Origin: JAMXLO01 sp963794185
GTDB lineage: Bacteria > Pseudomonadota > Alphaproteobacteria > Acetobacterales > Acetobacteraceae
Direction of reading: 5' to 3'
Assembly: GCA_963794185.1 (NCBI GenBank)
Contig: CAWCDM010000023.1
Location: forward strand, 62,001-126,000
DNA: 64,000 bases
Shown here: in pieces, positions 10,401 through 19,164 of the stretch
How positions within the stretch are numbered: the first letter of the stretch is position 1
Layout: every line of letters begins with the position of its first letter
Program-made: the position numbers and the translations under genes
The notes under the pieces: model-generated
The model's database searches: none
What the model was told of the DNA's origin: nothing
What the model saw: the letters and a program-made list of their open reading frames with translations, nothing else

Positions 10401-10609
10401 ATCTGCGCCTCCAGCGGCTGCGCGATGACCTGCTCTACCACGCCGGCCGATGCGCCGGGGAAGGTGGTCGAGACTGTCACCTGCGGCGGCACGATGTCGG
10501 GAAACTGCGCGACCGGGATGCGCAGCAGCGACAAAAGTCCTGCCAGCGTCATCAGGATCGCGATGACGATCGCCAGCCGCGGGCGATCGACGAAGACAGC
10601 CGAGATCAC
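7448..10609 (-). CDS. RND multidrug efflux transporter permease (HAE1 family)
   Basis: This 1053-aa inner-membrane pump is intact and of the usual HAE1 length. It exchanges protons for drugs or other hydrophobic compounds and works with the adaptor encoded just upstream plus an outer-membrane channel not found here. It starts VISAVFVDRPRLAIVIAI with the first TM segment. TM4 carries the proton-relay VVDDAIVVVEN. Large periplasmic loops and the duplicated TM halves follow. GTG 10609 is favoured over an upstream ATG because it gives the canonical N-terminus and sits 7 nt after the adaptor's stop, implying translational coupling. Resembles MexF/OqxB-type pumps; substrate unknown. Confidence 0.92.
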   Translation of the reverse strand: MISAVFVDRPRLAIVIAILMTLAGLLSLLRIPVAQFPDIVPPQVTVSTTFPGASAGVVEQVIAQPLEAQIIGVDKMIYMKSTSGNDGSYSLTVSFELGTDPDIDTVNVNNRVQQALSRLPNEVQRFGLTVRKRSAAILEFLQFYSEGGKQDPLFISNYVTINVLDRLQRTPGVGDASLFGRLDYSMRVWFEMSRLIDLNLAPSDIIAAIQAQNVQAAVGRIGARPTSDATQFQLNVQTQGRLTTPEQFGKIVIRANPDGSVLRLSDVARVELGAANMDTESRLNGDPAVSIGLFLAPGANAVQTSARVQAALDDLGRRFPDGLKARVFYDSSSFVASTITEVQKTLGIAFVLVILVVFLFLGSVRATIIPMVAIPVSLIGTFAVLLAAGFSANTVSLLAMVLGIGVVVDDAIVVVENVERVMAEEPDLSPAEATKKAMRQITGPVIAISLVLLSVFVPVGFIPGVSGTLFRQFAVTISVAMLISAINALTLSPALCAVFLRHRGRPRGPLGLVLGGIDRVRNGYAKVVQLLLRRALVSVAVIIAAGVGIWLLAVRTPTGFLPEEDQGAFFVAVQLPDGASVSRTHAVVEQVESLIRPMPQVEGILSIVGFSLLDGGNEPNAAFVVLRLKPFADRTAVADRAQAIIGRVFGAAQQVRAASVFPFNLPPIIGLSTSGGFEYQLENLEGREPAEMASVMQGLIAAANQDPRMTRVFSTFTATNPSIWLDIDREKAQALGLNVADVFSTLQSTLGGFYVNDFNLYGRTWQVNIQGDALDRSDVSAVYKIYVRNGRGEMVPLRSVADLRIVLGPQVITRFNNYRAVTINGGPRPGVSSGDALLAMEQVSAKTLPPGYDFEWSGTAFQEKAASGQTGAILSLSVLFAYLFLVALYESWVIPIPVLLSVTVGVLGAFAGMLIAGLSLDLYAQIGLVVLISLAAKNGILIVEFAKEQREAGLPILEAAALGARIRFRAVMMTSIAFIFGLIPLVWAQGAAMLSRRAVGTAVFAGMIAASSIGVFLIPMLYATFQGMRERVKARFRGRAVVRRQKEHSAAED

Positions 10610-10616
10610 GCGCCTG

Positions 10617-11782
10617 CTACCCCGGCGCCTTGGGCGCGGCGGCTGGCGGCGTGGCGGGGCCGGGCGCCACCTGTATCCCCGGCCTGACGCGCTGGAGTCC
10701 GTCAACCACCACCATCTCGCCCTCGTTGAGGCCGGACTGGATCAACGCGGTCGTCGGCGTGGACTGGCCCAGCTTCAGCCGGCGTTGCTCTACATGGTTC
10801 TGGCCGTCCACCACATAGACATAGTCGCCCTGCTGATCGGACAGCACGGCGGCGCGCGGGATGGCAAGCGCCATGACCGGTTCGATGCCCTCGACCAGCA
10901 CGGTGACGTATTCGCCGTCGATCAGCCGCCGGTCCACCGGCTGACCCGCCTCGATCGGTTTGAGCGGCGGATTGGCAATCTTGCCGCGCACCAGGATCGT
11001 GTCGGTGGTGGCCTGCACGCTGGGCTCGACATAGTCAATCTTGCCGGTCTGGTCGTACATCGTGCCGTCCGGGAGACGGACCTTGATCACCACGGCGTTC
11101 ATGCCGCTCTGCTCGGCGTAGCGCTTTTCCAGATCGAGCTCCGCACGCATCGCGATCGGGAACTGCACATACATCGGGTCCTGGCTGACGATGCTGGCGA
11201 GCGGGCCGGAACGCGGGCGACACGACGTTGCCGACGGTAACCGCGGTGCGGCTGATCTTGCCGCCGATCGGTGCATGGATCTCGGTATAGGCGAGGTTGA
11301 GCTGCGCCATGCGGAGCTGCGCCTGGGCGGCCATCAACTGCGCGGCCTGCGAGCGCTGGGTGGCGGTCGCATCGTCCACCGCCGAGCGCTGGCCGGCCGG
11401 CGTGTTCAGCAGCGACTGTGCGCGCGCGAGCTGGATATTCGCATTCGCCAGTCGCGCGCTGGCATCGGCGACGGCGGCCTCCTGCTGCGCCACCGCAGCC
11501 TCGAACGGCGGGCGCTCCAGCCGGTACAGCAGGTCGCCCTCATGCACTTCGGTGCCTTCGATGAACAGCCGCTGTTCCAGGAACGCCGTCACGCGCGCGG
11601 TGATCACGACGCGATCGACCGCCTGCACGCGGCCGATGAATTCGGAGGTTTCGGTGACGGCCTGCTTCTCGGCGCGCACCACGCCGACCGCGGGCGGGCC
11701 GCTCGGCATCTGGGCTTCGGCGACGGCCACGCCGAGCAGTACAAAGAACCGCGAGCAGCGCGGCGAAGCGGCGCAGGGTCAT
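10617..11782 (-). CDS. RND efflux periplasmic adaptor subunit (two frameshifts)
   Basis: This is the membrane-fusion partner of the RND permease downstream. It starts MTLRRFAALLAVL and, after removal of one extra T near 11740, continues LLGVAVAEAQ, a normal signal peptide. Biotinyl-lipoyl halves, an Ala/Gln-rich coiled-coil hairpin (VAQQEAAVADASARLANANI) and the beta-barrel follow. A second extra base near 11216 is fixed to give VVSPASGPLASIVSQDPMYV. Repaired length is about 387 aa, normal for the family. AAGGACGG precedes ATG 11782. No TetR-type repressor gene adjoins it, which is unusual for such operons. Confidence 0.88.
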
Positions 11783-12054
11783 CAACCGTCCTTCCGGATA
11801 CATGCCGCGATGCTGAGTGCGCAGATGGGGGACAACGCTGCGCAGCACAAGCGGTCGGCGCATTTGGAAAATCATATGTGTACCACGCTAAAATGGCGGA
11901 ACCGGCAAGGCTGGTAACATGGGTGTGTTGCGCCGCGAGAAAGGGGCGAAATGCGAGTGAGGTCAAGGCGAAGCACATCCACGATGCCGGCCGCGAAATA
12001 CGACGTTTGGAGGTCAGGGCCGTGTCAGGCTAACCGGTATCTGGTGCCGCCGTG

Positions 12055-12145
12055 ATGGGTATCGCTGCGCTCCACCCATCCTACGAAACGTGAGCTGCGG
12101 CGCATAGGCAAAGGCGTAGGGTGGGTAGAGCGCAGTGATACCCAT
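12055..12145. repeat. 91-bp imperfect palindrome with 31-bp arms
   Basis: The arm at 12055-12085 (ATGGGTATCGCTGCGCTC...) is the reverse complement of 12115-12145 with three mismatches, separated by a 29-nt loop. It lies in the gap between engB and the efflux adaptor and codes for nothing. Its form is that of a dispersed REP/MITE-like element; as RNA it could fold into a stable hairpin. No second copy of this type is visible in the window. Confidence 0.75.
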
Positions 12146-12154
12146 CGTGACCGG

Positions 12155-12820
12155 TCAGCGTGAACCCGCACCAGCGCGATCACCACCCACGGCCAGCACC
12201 GCAATCGCCGCGCGCAGTTCGGCGATCCCCTGCACCCGTCTCGCTGCTGGTGGCGAACACCTCGGGATGCGCCGCCGGATGCCGCCGCGCCAGCGCCGTC
12301 GCTTCGGCAAGCTTGCGCGCCAGCGCCTCCGGCTTCACCGCGTCCGACCTTGGTCAGCACAAGCTGGAACGTCACCGCGGCGCGGTCCAGCAGTTCCATC
12401 ACCTCGGTATCGGCCTCCTTCATCTCGATGCGCGCATCCAGCAGCAGCATCACGCGGCGCAGCGTGGGGCGGCCGCGCAGGTAGTCGAACATCAAGCCCT
12501 GCCAGTCCTGCTTCACCGCGCGGCCGGCGCGCGCATAGCCGTAGCCGGGCATGTCGACCAATGTCAGCCGGTCGGCGAGATCGAAGAAATTGAGCTGCCG
12601 CGTGCGGCCCGGCTCGGTCGAGACGCGGGCCAGCGCGCGCCGCCCGGTCAGCGCGTTCAGCAGCGACGACTTGCCCACGTTGGACCGCCCCGCGAACGCG
12701 ACCTCGGGTCCCGCCGCCGGCGGCAACTGGTCGAGCCGCTGCGCCGCGTAAACGAAGCGGCATTCGGCGGCGAACAGCTTCCGCCCCGCCTCGATCGCAG
12801 CCGCTGTCCTCGTCGGTCAG
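12155..12820 (-). CDS. engB: Ribosome biogenesis GTP-binding protein YihA/YsxC (EngB), frameshifted
   Basis: EngB is a small GTPase for large ribosomal subunit assembly. The P-loop (AFAGRSNVGKSSLLNAL), switch region (STEPGRTRQLNFF), DMPGYGYA and the guanine-specificity motif LTK(V)D are all present. Three single extra bases break it: near 12800-12807, at 12344-12345, and in the C run at 12227-12230. Repaired, it reads on through KPEALARKLAEATALARRHP and ends at 12155. The start is uncertain: the N-terminal segment TDEDSAAIEAGRKLFAAECR has no ATG or GTG, and only CTG 12820 is available. It is the last gene of the rpmH operon. Because the gene is normally essential, the lesions are probably sequence errors. 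Confidence 0.85.
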
Positions 12821-12832
12821 GTGCGCGCGAGC

Positions 12833-14581
12833 TCAGGTACGCGCCAGGCCGGGCCGCGCCAGGTGCGTCCGCCGCATGATCAGCCATTGCTGCGCGATCG
12901 ACAGCAGGTTGTTCCAGCTCCAGTAGATCACCAGCCCGGCCGGGAAACTGCGCCAGCATGAAGGTGAAGATGACCGGCATGAACTGGAACATCCGCGCCT
13001 GCACCGGGTCGGGCGGCGGCGGGTTCAGCTTCTGCTGCAGGAACATGGTCAGGCCCATGATCAGCGGCCAGGCGCCCAGATGCAGGAACGGCGAGATCGT
13101 CGCCGGATCGAACGGGATCAGCCCGAACAGGTTGAAGATGTTGGTCGGATCGACCGCCGACAGGTCGTGGATCCAGCCGAAGAACGGCGCCTGGCGCATC
13201 TCGATGGTGACGAAGATCACCTTGTAGAGCGAGAAGAACACCGGAATCTGCACCACCATCGGCAGGCAGCCCGAGGCCGGGTTCACCTTCTCGGTGCGGT
13301 ACATCGCCATCATCTCCTGCTGCATGCGCTGCGGCTCGTCCTTGAACCGCTCGCGCAGCGCCGTCATCTTCGGCGCCAGCAGCTTCATCTTGCTCATCGA
13401 GCGGTAGGAGTAGTTCGCCAGCGGGAAGAACAGCGCCTTGGCGAACACCGTGAACACCATGATCGCCAGGCCGAAATTCCCCAGCAGGCCGTTCAGCCAG
13501 TCGAGGCAATAGAAGATCGGCTTGGTCAGGAAATAGAACCAGCCGAAGTCCACCGCCTTGTCGAAGTTCGGAATGTGGTCCTCGGCCTGGTACCGATCGA
13601 GCAGGCGCACGATCTTGGCGCCGGCGAACAGCCGCGATGGTCACCGACGCCTCGCCGCCGGCCGCTACCGACCTTCGGATCCTGGGTGACGTAGTCCACC
13701 TGATAATGGTCGCCGTTCTCCGAGGTGTGGCGGAAGTTGACCGTGGATGCGACCGACTGGTCCGGCACCAGCGAGGTCAGCCAGTACTTGTCGGTGATGC
13801 CGGCCCAGCCGCCGGTCGACGTTGCCGTGTAGGCGATGCCGTCCTTCTTCGCGCCCTCGCTCTTGGCGTTGGAATAGGTGGTTTCCTGCAGCCTGCCGTC
13901 GACGACGCCGAGCAGGCCCTCGAACAGGATGTAATAGCCCGCCACCTCCGGCGTGTAGTCGCGCCGGATGCGCGCCCAGGGGAACAATGTCACCGGATGG
14001 CCGGTCGTGTTCTTCACCGACTGTTGGACCGTGAACATGTAGTCGTCGTCGACCGACAGCGTGATCTGGAAGGTCAGGCCGGCGCCGTTGTCCCACGACA
14101 GTGTGACGGGATGGCCGCTGCTCAGCGTGTCGGCCGAGCCGGTCCACACCGTGTCGTTGTCAGGCAGTTTCACCTGCTCGCCGGGCGCGGCACTCCAGCC
14201 ATACTGCACGTAGTACGGATGCTCCTCCGAGCGGGGCTCCAGCAGCCGCACATTCGGCGAATTGGGCTCCAGCGTCTCGCGGTAGTCGATCAGCACGAGA
14301 TCATCCAGCCGCGCGCCGAGCAGACTGATCGACCCACGCACGCGATGGGCCGCGATTTGCAGCCGTGGCACCTCCCTGGGCACGGTCGGGGCGGCGGCCG
14401 TCGCAGCGACGCCCGGCGAACCCTGACTGGGGACCGTGGGCGTCTGTGTCGGTGTGGTCTCGCTGCTGGCGATCTGCTGCGGCCTGGGCGGCTGCGGCAG
14501 ATGCGGCGAGATCAGCACCTGGAAGCCGAGCAGGATGGCAATCGAGATCGCAATCGCCAGGAACAGCCGCTTCTGGTCCAT
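12833..14581 (-). CDS. yidC: Membrane protein insertase YidC (three frameshifts)
   Basis: YidC inserts proteins into the inner membrane, alone or with SecYEG. The N-terminal anchor (MDQKRLFLAIAISIAILLGF) is followed by the large periplasmic beta-sandwich domain and the conserved insertase TMs (YFLTKPIFYCLDWL, NPASGCLPMVVQIPVFFSLY). Extra bases near 13664-13673, 13631-13636 and 12942-12944 split the frame. Repaired joins read PKVVAAGGEASVTIALFAGA and FMLAQFPAGLVIYWSWNNLL. The repaired protein is about 581 aa and ends MRRTHLARPGLART. ATG 14581 overlaps the yidD stop by one base. It is normally essential, so the breaks are most likely sequencing artefacts. Confidence 0.93.
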
Positions 14582-14823
14582 CACCGCCCCGTTCGGCAAT
14601 CGCAGGCGGGGACCGGGTCGTAGCCGCCCGCGTGCCACGGGTTGCAGCGCAGGATGCGCCGCGCCGCCAGCCCGCCGCCGCGCAGCGCGCCATGGGCGCG
14701 GAATGCGTCGACCGCGTAGTCGCTGCAACTTGGGAAGAAGCGGCAATTGGCGCCGATCACCGGGCGCACCGTCCATTGGTAGACGCGCACCGCGCCGACG
14801 GCGACATGAGCTGCGGGGGTCAT
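14581..14823 (-). CDS. yidD: Membrane protein insertion efficiency factor YidD
   Basis: YidD is an 80-aa protein that assists YidC-dependent membrane insertion. The family core is clear: YQWTVRPVIGANCRFFPSCS, DYAVDAFRAHGALRGG and RILRCNPWHAGGYDPVP, with the conserved Cys residues. Its ATG at 14823 overlaps the rnpA stop as ATGA, and its own stop overlaps the yidC start, so the three are translationally coupled. Confidence 0.95.
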   Translation of the reverse strand: MTPAAHVAVGAVRVYQWTVRPVIGANCRFFPSCSDYAVDAFRAHGALRGGGLAARRILRCNPWHAGGYDPVPACDCRTGR

Positions 14824-15194
14824 GCGGCCGAGCCCGCCCTGGCTCGGACCGCGGGCTCGACACGCAGGGCCTTGGTCATCGCCCGCCGAAGGTCGTCCTG
14901 CAGCGCACCGAAGTCGCGCTTCGCGGTTCCCTCGCGGCCGATCAGGACGAGATCGACACCGCGCGGCGGCTGGTCGGCCAGCACCAGCCTTGCGGCTTCC
15001 TTCAGGCGGCGGCGGGTGCGGTTGCGGATCACGGCGTTGCCGATCTTCTTCGTGACAGTGAAGCCCAGCCGCGCCGGGCCGTCGTCGTTCCGCGGCAGCG
15101 CCTGCAGCACCAGCCCCGGCATCGGCGCCTTGCGCCCCTTCGCCGCTGCACGCAGGAACTCCGCACGACGCGTCAGGCGTCCAAGCCCAGGCAA
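14820..15194 (-). CDS. rnpA: Ribonuclease P protein component
   Basis: RnpA is the protein subunit of RNase P, which trims the 5' leader of tRNA precursors. It starts with TTG at 15194 (MPGLGRLTRRAEFLRAAAKG). The family's signature RNR helix is present as IGNAVIRNRTRRRLKEAAR, along with LGFTVTKK. Length 124 aa is normal. It lies 12 bp after rpmH and overlaps yidD by 4 bp. Confidence 0.95.
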   Translation of the reverse strand: MPGLGRLTRRAEFLRAAAKGRKAPMPGLVLQALPRNDDGPARLGFTVTKKIGNAVIRNRTRRRLKEAARLVLADQPPRGVDLVLIGREGTAKRDFGALQDDLRRAMTKALRVEPAVRARAGSAA

Positions 15195-15206
15195 GGTCGC
15201 TCCGGT

Positions 15207-15341
15207 TCAGGCCGACAGGCGCTTGCGGCCCTTGGCACGGCGGTTCGCCAGTATTCTGCGGCCTCCCACCGTCGCCATGCGGGCACGGAACCCGTGCCGC
15301 CGCTTGCGGACCAGCTTCGACGGTTGGTAGGTGCGCTTCAC
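15207..15341 (-). CDS. rpmH: 50S ribosomal protein L34
   Basis: L34 is a 44-residue protein of the large ribosomal subunit. The sequence is canonical: MKRTYQPSKLVRKRRHGFRA, then RMATVGGRRILANRRAKGRK and RLSA. It starts with GTG at 15341, preceded by GGAGA, and is first in the rpmH-rnpA-yidD-yidC-engB operon. A strong promoter lies about 80 bp upstream. Confidence 0.97.
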   Translation of the reverse strand: MKRTYQPSKLVRKRRHGFRARMATVGGRRILANRRAKGRKRLSA

Positions 15342-15421
15342 AGCCAAATCTCCGATGATGCCTGGCGACCCGCGCGGGTACGGGCACGGGCACCAAACGC
15401 AGTGCCCGTCGCAGGCGGCGG

Positions 15422-15450
15422 CTTATAGGAGGGCGGTCTCCGGCCGTCAA
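15422..15450 (-). promoter_or_regulatory. Sigma70-type promoter of the rpmH operon
   Basis: On the minus strand the sequence reads TTGACG (15450-15445), 17 bp, then TATAAG (15427-15422), a near-consensus housekeeping promoter. Transcription would start near 15415, leaving a leader of about 75 nt before the rpmH GTG at 15341. It is the clearest promoter in the window. Confidence 0.75.
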
Positions 15451-15535
15451 TCGCGCCACGCTGACATCCGCCGGCGTTGCCACCGTCCCACATTATCACG
15501 CGACAACGCGCCGAAAGCCACTACATGGTTCCGCC

Positions 15536-16234
15536 ATGCGCTTCGTCCGCCGATTCTGGCCGCTTGCATTGCTACTCGCTGCAGTTGCCGCTGCCTGGGC
15601 CAGTGGCCTGGCGCAGCAGATCAGCTGGGCCGGGCTGGCACGCAACCAGGCGGCGCTGGGTGTCTGGGTCGGGTCCCACCCGATCGCGGCGCCGGCACTC
15701 TACGTTGCGATCTATGCGGTGGCCGTCGCGCTCTCCGTGCCGGAATCGGCCGTGCTGACCGTGGCGGGGGGTCTGTTGTTCGGCACCCTGCTCGGCGGGG
15801 TTCTTGTGGTCATCGGGTCCACGGCCGGTGCGGTCGCGCTGTTCCTCGCCGTCCGCCACCATCTGGCCGATGCCATCGCTCGTCGCGGCGGCCGATTCCT
15901 CGACCGGGTCCGCGCCGGACTGGAGCGCGACGGGTTCAGCTACCTGCTGGCCATCCGGCTGGTGCCGGCCTTCCCGTTCTGGCTGGTGAACCTGGCTGCC
16001 GCACTGAGCGGGATGCGGCTGTTGCCCTATGCCGCCGCGACGCTGATCGGCGTCGTTCCGGCCACTTTCGTGTTTGCTTCGATCGGCGCCGGCATCGGCG
16101 CGGTGCTGGCCGCCGGCGGCAAACCCGACCTGGGGATCATTTTCTCCCCTCGCGTTCTTGGCCCGCTGGTCGCCCTGGCGGCACTGTCCCTGCTGCCGGT
16201 CGTGTGGCGGCGGTGGAAACGATCGGATGCCTGA
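15536..16234 (+). CDS. TVP38/TMEM64 family inner-membrane protein (DedA-like fold)
   Basis: This 232-aa multi-span membrane protein carries the SNARE-associated/VTT domain, with the family hallmarks TVAGGLLFGTLLGGVLVVIG and LLAIRLVPAFPFWLVNLAA. An N-terminal TM (FWPLALLLAAVAAAW), the re-entrant-loop core and a C-terminal TM are visible. Homologues are thought to act in lipid or small-molecule transport; no substrate can be named. Its 3' end overlaps the oxidoreductase gene at 16227 by 8 bp, a pairing seen elsewhere, so the two proteins probably work together. Confidence 0.88.
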   Translation: MRFVRRFWPLALLLAAVAAAWASGLAQQISWAGLARNQAALGVWVGSHPIAAPALYVAIYAVAVALSVPESAVLTVAGGLLFGTLLGGVLVVIGSTAGAVALFLAVRHHLADAIARRGGRFLDRVRAGLERDGFSYLLAIRLVPAFPFWLVNLAAALSGMRLLPYAAATLIGVVPATFVFASIGAGIGAVLAAGGKPDLGIIFSPRVLGPLVALAALSLLPVVWRRWKRSDA

Positions 16235-17642
16235 ATTCGATCTGGCGGTGATCGGTGCCGGCGCCGCGGGTCTCTCGGTGACCGCTGTCGCCGCGCAGCT
16301 CGGCCTGCGCGTGGCGCTGATCGAGCGTGACCGGATGGGCGGCGATTGCCTGAACTTCGGCTGCGTGCCGAGCAAGGCCCTGCTCGCCGCCGCGCACGCT
16401 GCCGAAGCGGCACGGCGGGCGGGACGGTTCGGCCTGCACCTGCCCGAGCCGGACATCGACTGGGGGGAGGTGCGCGCGCACGTGCATGGCGTGATCGAGA
16501 CGATCGCGCCGATGAACTCCGAGGCGCGGTTCCGCGCGCTCGGCGCCACCGTGCTGCGCGGCGAGGCGCGCTTCACCGGACGCGGACGCGCTGGCCGTGG
16601 ACGGGCGGCGGATCACCGCACGGCGCATTGTCATCGCCGCCGGCGGCACTGCGTCCGTGCCGCCGATCCCTGGCCTGGACCAGGTTCCCTACCTGACCAA
16701 TACCTCGCTGTTCGATCTGGCCGAACAGCCCGATCATCTGCTGATCCTCGGCGGCGGCCCGATCGGCCTGGAGATGGCCGACGCGTTCGCCGGGCTCGGC
16801 TGCCAGGTCACGCGTGGTCGAGGCAGCGACGATCGCTGGCAAGGAAGACCCGGAACTTGTGGCCGGGCTGCGCGACGCTTTGTCGGCGCGTGGCGTGACC
16901 GTGTTGGAAGGGGCCACAGTGGCTGCGGTCGAACCGGGACCAACCCTGACCCTCGCCGATGGAAGGAGGGTCGCGGGCAGTCACCTGCTGGTCGCGGTCG
17001 GGCGGCAGCCCAATGTTGCGACGCTCGATCTGCCGGCCGGCAAGGTGCGGGCCGGACCGGGCGGGATCGCGACCGATCGCGGCCTGCGCAGCGTGACCAA
17101 CCGGCGAGTTTATGCGGTAGGCGACATCGCCGATCCTCAGGGCATCGGGCCCCGCGCGTTCACCCATGTCGGCTCCTATCATGCCGGCATCGTCATCCGC
17201 CGCGCCCTGTTTCGGCTGCCGGCGCATATCGACTACGCGGCGCTGCCGCGCGTCACCTACACCGATCCCGAGCTCGCGCAGGCCGGCGTGACCGAGGCCG
17301 AGGCCCGCGCCGCCGGCGAGAAGGTATCCATTTTGCGATGGCCGCTCTCCGACAATGACCGGGCAGTCACCGAGCGCGACACGACAGGTCTGGTGAAGGT
17401 TGTCGTAGCCGGGAACCGGGTGATCGGCGCCGGGATCCTTGCGCCCGCATGCCGGCGAGATGATCGGCCTTTGGGCGCTGGCCATTGCACAACGCGCGAA
17501 GCTGTCGGCCCTGGCGTCGCTGATCGTCCCCTATCCGACCCGCTCCGAGGCCGCCAGACGCGCCGCGACCAGCTTTTTCGCGCCACGCCTGTTCGGGCCG
17601 CGCACGAAATGGCTGGTCCGGCTGCTTTCCTGGTTGCCTTAG
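16227..17642 (+). CDS. Pyridine nucleotide-disulfide oxidoreductase, dihydrolipoamide dehydrogenase/mercuric reductase type (three frameshifts)
   Basis: This FAD- and NAD(P)H-dependent oxidoreductase has an N-terminal FAD site (DLAVIGAGAAGLSV), the redox-active disulfide in GGDCLNFGCVPSKAL, the NAD site (LLILGGGPIGLEMA), the second FAD motif (RVYAVGDIAD) and a C-terminal dimerisation domain. It lacks the Cys pairs of true mercuric reductases, so mercury reduction is not supported. Extra bases near 16586, 16813 and 17448 break the frame; repaired joins read FTGRDALAVDGRR, GCQVTVVEAAT and GILAPHAGEMIGLW. Repaired length is about 470 aa. It overlaps the TVP38 gene upstream by 8 bp. Confidence 0.88.
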
Positions 17643-17668
17643 GCAACCGTTCCGGCCATTTTTCCTCC

Positions 17669-19126
17669 ATGACGAAATCGTGTGCTACGGCACCGCATGT
17701 CAGGCCGCGGCAGAGTCTCTCGGCTCGGTTGTGGCTGCTTGCCACGCTTGCGGTCCTGCTGAGCGAGGTGGTGGTCTTTTTGCCCTATATCGCCCATGAG
17801 CGGCAGGATTGGCTGACGGACCGCATCGAGGATGCGTCACTCGCCTTGATTGCGGCCTCCGGCGGCCCGCTCGATCCGCCGAAGCGCGACGAACTGCTGC
17901 GTCTGGCGGGCGTCGAGGCTATCCGCGTTGGCCAACCGGGCGTTATGGATTTGATGGTGGGACACGATACCGGGGCGACGGTTGCGGTATTTGACCTGAC
18001 GCAAACGAATCTGTTCACGGGCATCGGCCGCGCGCTTGCCGCCATCGTCCGCACGCAGGACCGTATGGTGCGGGTGGTGGCGAGAAGTCCGCACGACGCC
18101 AATGTCACCGTTGAAGTGGTGATCCACGAGAAGGCGCTCGGCGATGCGTTGCGACAGTTCGCCCGCGACTTTGCCGGGATTTCCCTGCTGGTCGCCGCCG
18201 TCACCGGCGGCCTGGTGTATCTGGCTGTCCTGGTGCTGCTGGTGCGGCCCATGCACCGGATCACGGGCAGCATCGCGGCCTTCCGTGCTGATCCCGAGCG
18301 CACGGTGCCGCTCGATCCGGACGATGTCACGGGACTGCGCAATGATGAGATTGCCATTGCCGGGCGGGAGCTGGCCGCCATGCAGCACGAACTGCGCGCC
18401 GCGCTCTGGCGCAACGCGCGGCTGGCCGCGCTCGGCACCGTCGTCGCGAAGGTGAGCCACGACCTGCGCGGCATTCTGACCCCGGCGCTGCTGGTGGCGG
18501 AGCGGTTGCAGTTCAGCCCCGATCCCAAGGTGCAGCGCGCCGGCGAGACGCTGGCGCAGGCGGTCGATCGTGCGACCGATCTGGTGCGTCGGACGCTCGA
18601 CTATGCGCGGGAGGGGCCGCCGCTGCTGGCGCTTGCCCCGGTCGAACTGGCCCCGCTCGTCGACGAGGCGGCGCAGACCGCGACGCCTGCCGGCAGTGCT
18701 TTGCGCGTGGAGAATGCGGTCGATGCGTCCGTCGGGGTGAAGGCCGATCGCAACCAGATGTTCCGCGTTCTGGTCAATCTGCTGCGCAATGCCGCGGAAG
18801 CGGGCGCGCGCAACGTGCGCGTGTCGGCGCGTATGACCAAGCCGGTCGAGCTCGACGTGGAGGATGACGGGCCGGGACTGCCGGAAGCGGTGCGCGCCGA
18901 TCTGTTCCGGGCCTTCGCCGCCAGCATGCAGGGCGGCGGCGCCGGGCTGGGCCTGGCCATTTCGCGCGACCTGATGGTGGCGCATGGCGGCGGTATCGAA
19001 CTTCTGGAGACGGGGCCCACCGGCACGACCTTCCGTCTGACCTTGCCTGCGGCGGAAACTGCGGCGCCGACGGCGGCGCAGCCCGACGGCGAGCGCATTG
19101 CCCGGGCCACGCCGGCCGACGTATAG
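17669..19126 (+). CDS. Sensor histidine kinase
   Basis: This 485-aa membrane kinase has TM segments near residues 20-38 and 167-191 flanking a periplasmic domain, then a HAMP-like segment. The phosphoacceptor region is VAKVSHDLRGILTPALLVAE (His about 263). An HATPase domain follows with N box NLLRNAAEAG, DDGPGLP and GGGAGLGLAISRDLM. It would autophosphorylate and pass phosphate to a response regulator, but none is encoded next to it. The ATG at 17669 lacks a good ribosome-binding site, so the exact start is less certain. It lies 26 bp after the oxidoreductase gene. Confidence 0.88.
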   Translation: MTKSCATAPHVRPRQSLSARLWLLATLAVLLSEVVVFLPYIAHERQDWLTDRIEDASLALIAASGGPLDPPKRDELLRLAGVEAIRVGQPGVMDLMVGHDTGATVAVFDLTQTNLFTGIGRALAAIVRTQDRMVRVVARSPHDANVTVEVVIHEKALGDALRQFARDFAGISLLVAAVTGGLVYLAVLVLLVRPMHRITGSIAAFRADPERTVPLDPDDVTGLRNDEIAIAGRELAAMQHELRAALWRNARLAALGTVVAKVSHDLRGILTPALLVAERLQFSPDPKVQRAGETLAQAVDRATDLVRRTLDYAREGPPLLALAPVELAPLVDEAAQTATPAGSALRVENAVDASVGVKADRNQMFRVLVNLLRNAAEAGARNVRVSARMTKPVELDVEDDGPGLPEAVRADLFRAFAASMQGGGAGLGLAISRDLMVAHGGGIELLETGPTGTTFRLTLPAAETAAPTAAQPDGERIARATPADV

Positions 19127-19164
19127 GGCGCATCCGCAACTTCGTGCCGGACAGGAGGTTGCCG

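Noticed and set aside
8855..10687. A 610-codon open frame on the plus strand
   Set aside because: It is wholly antisense to the intact RND permease. It has biased composition (His, Arg, Asp-rich), no start signal and no family features. Long antisense frames are common in GC-rich DNA.
16227..17642. Mercuric reductase and a mercury-resistance operon
   Set aside because: The C-terminal vicinal Cys pair and the N-terminal metal-binding domain are absent, and no merR/merT/merP genes lie nearby.
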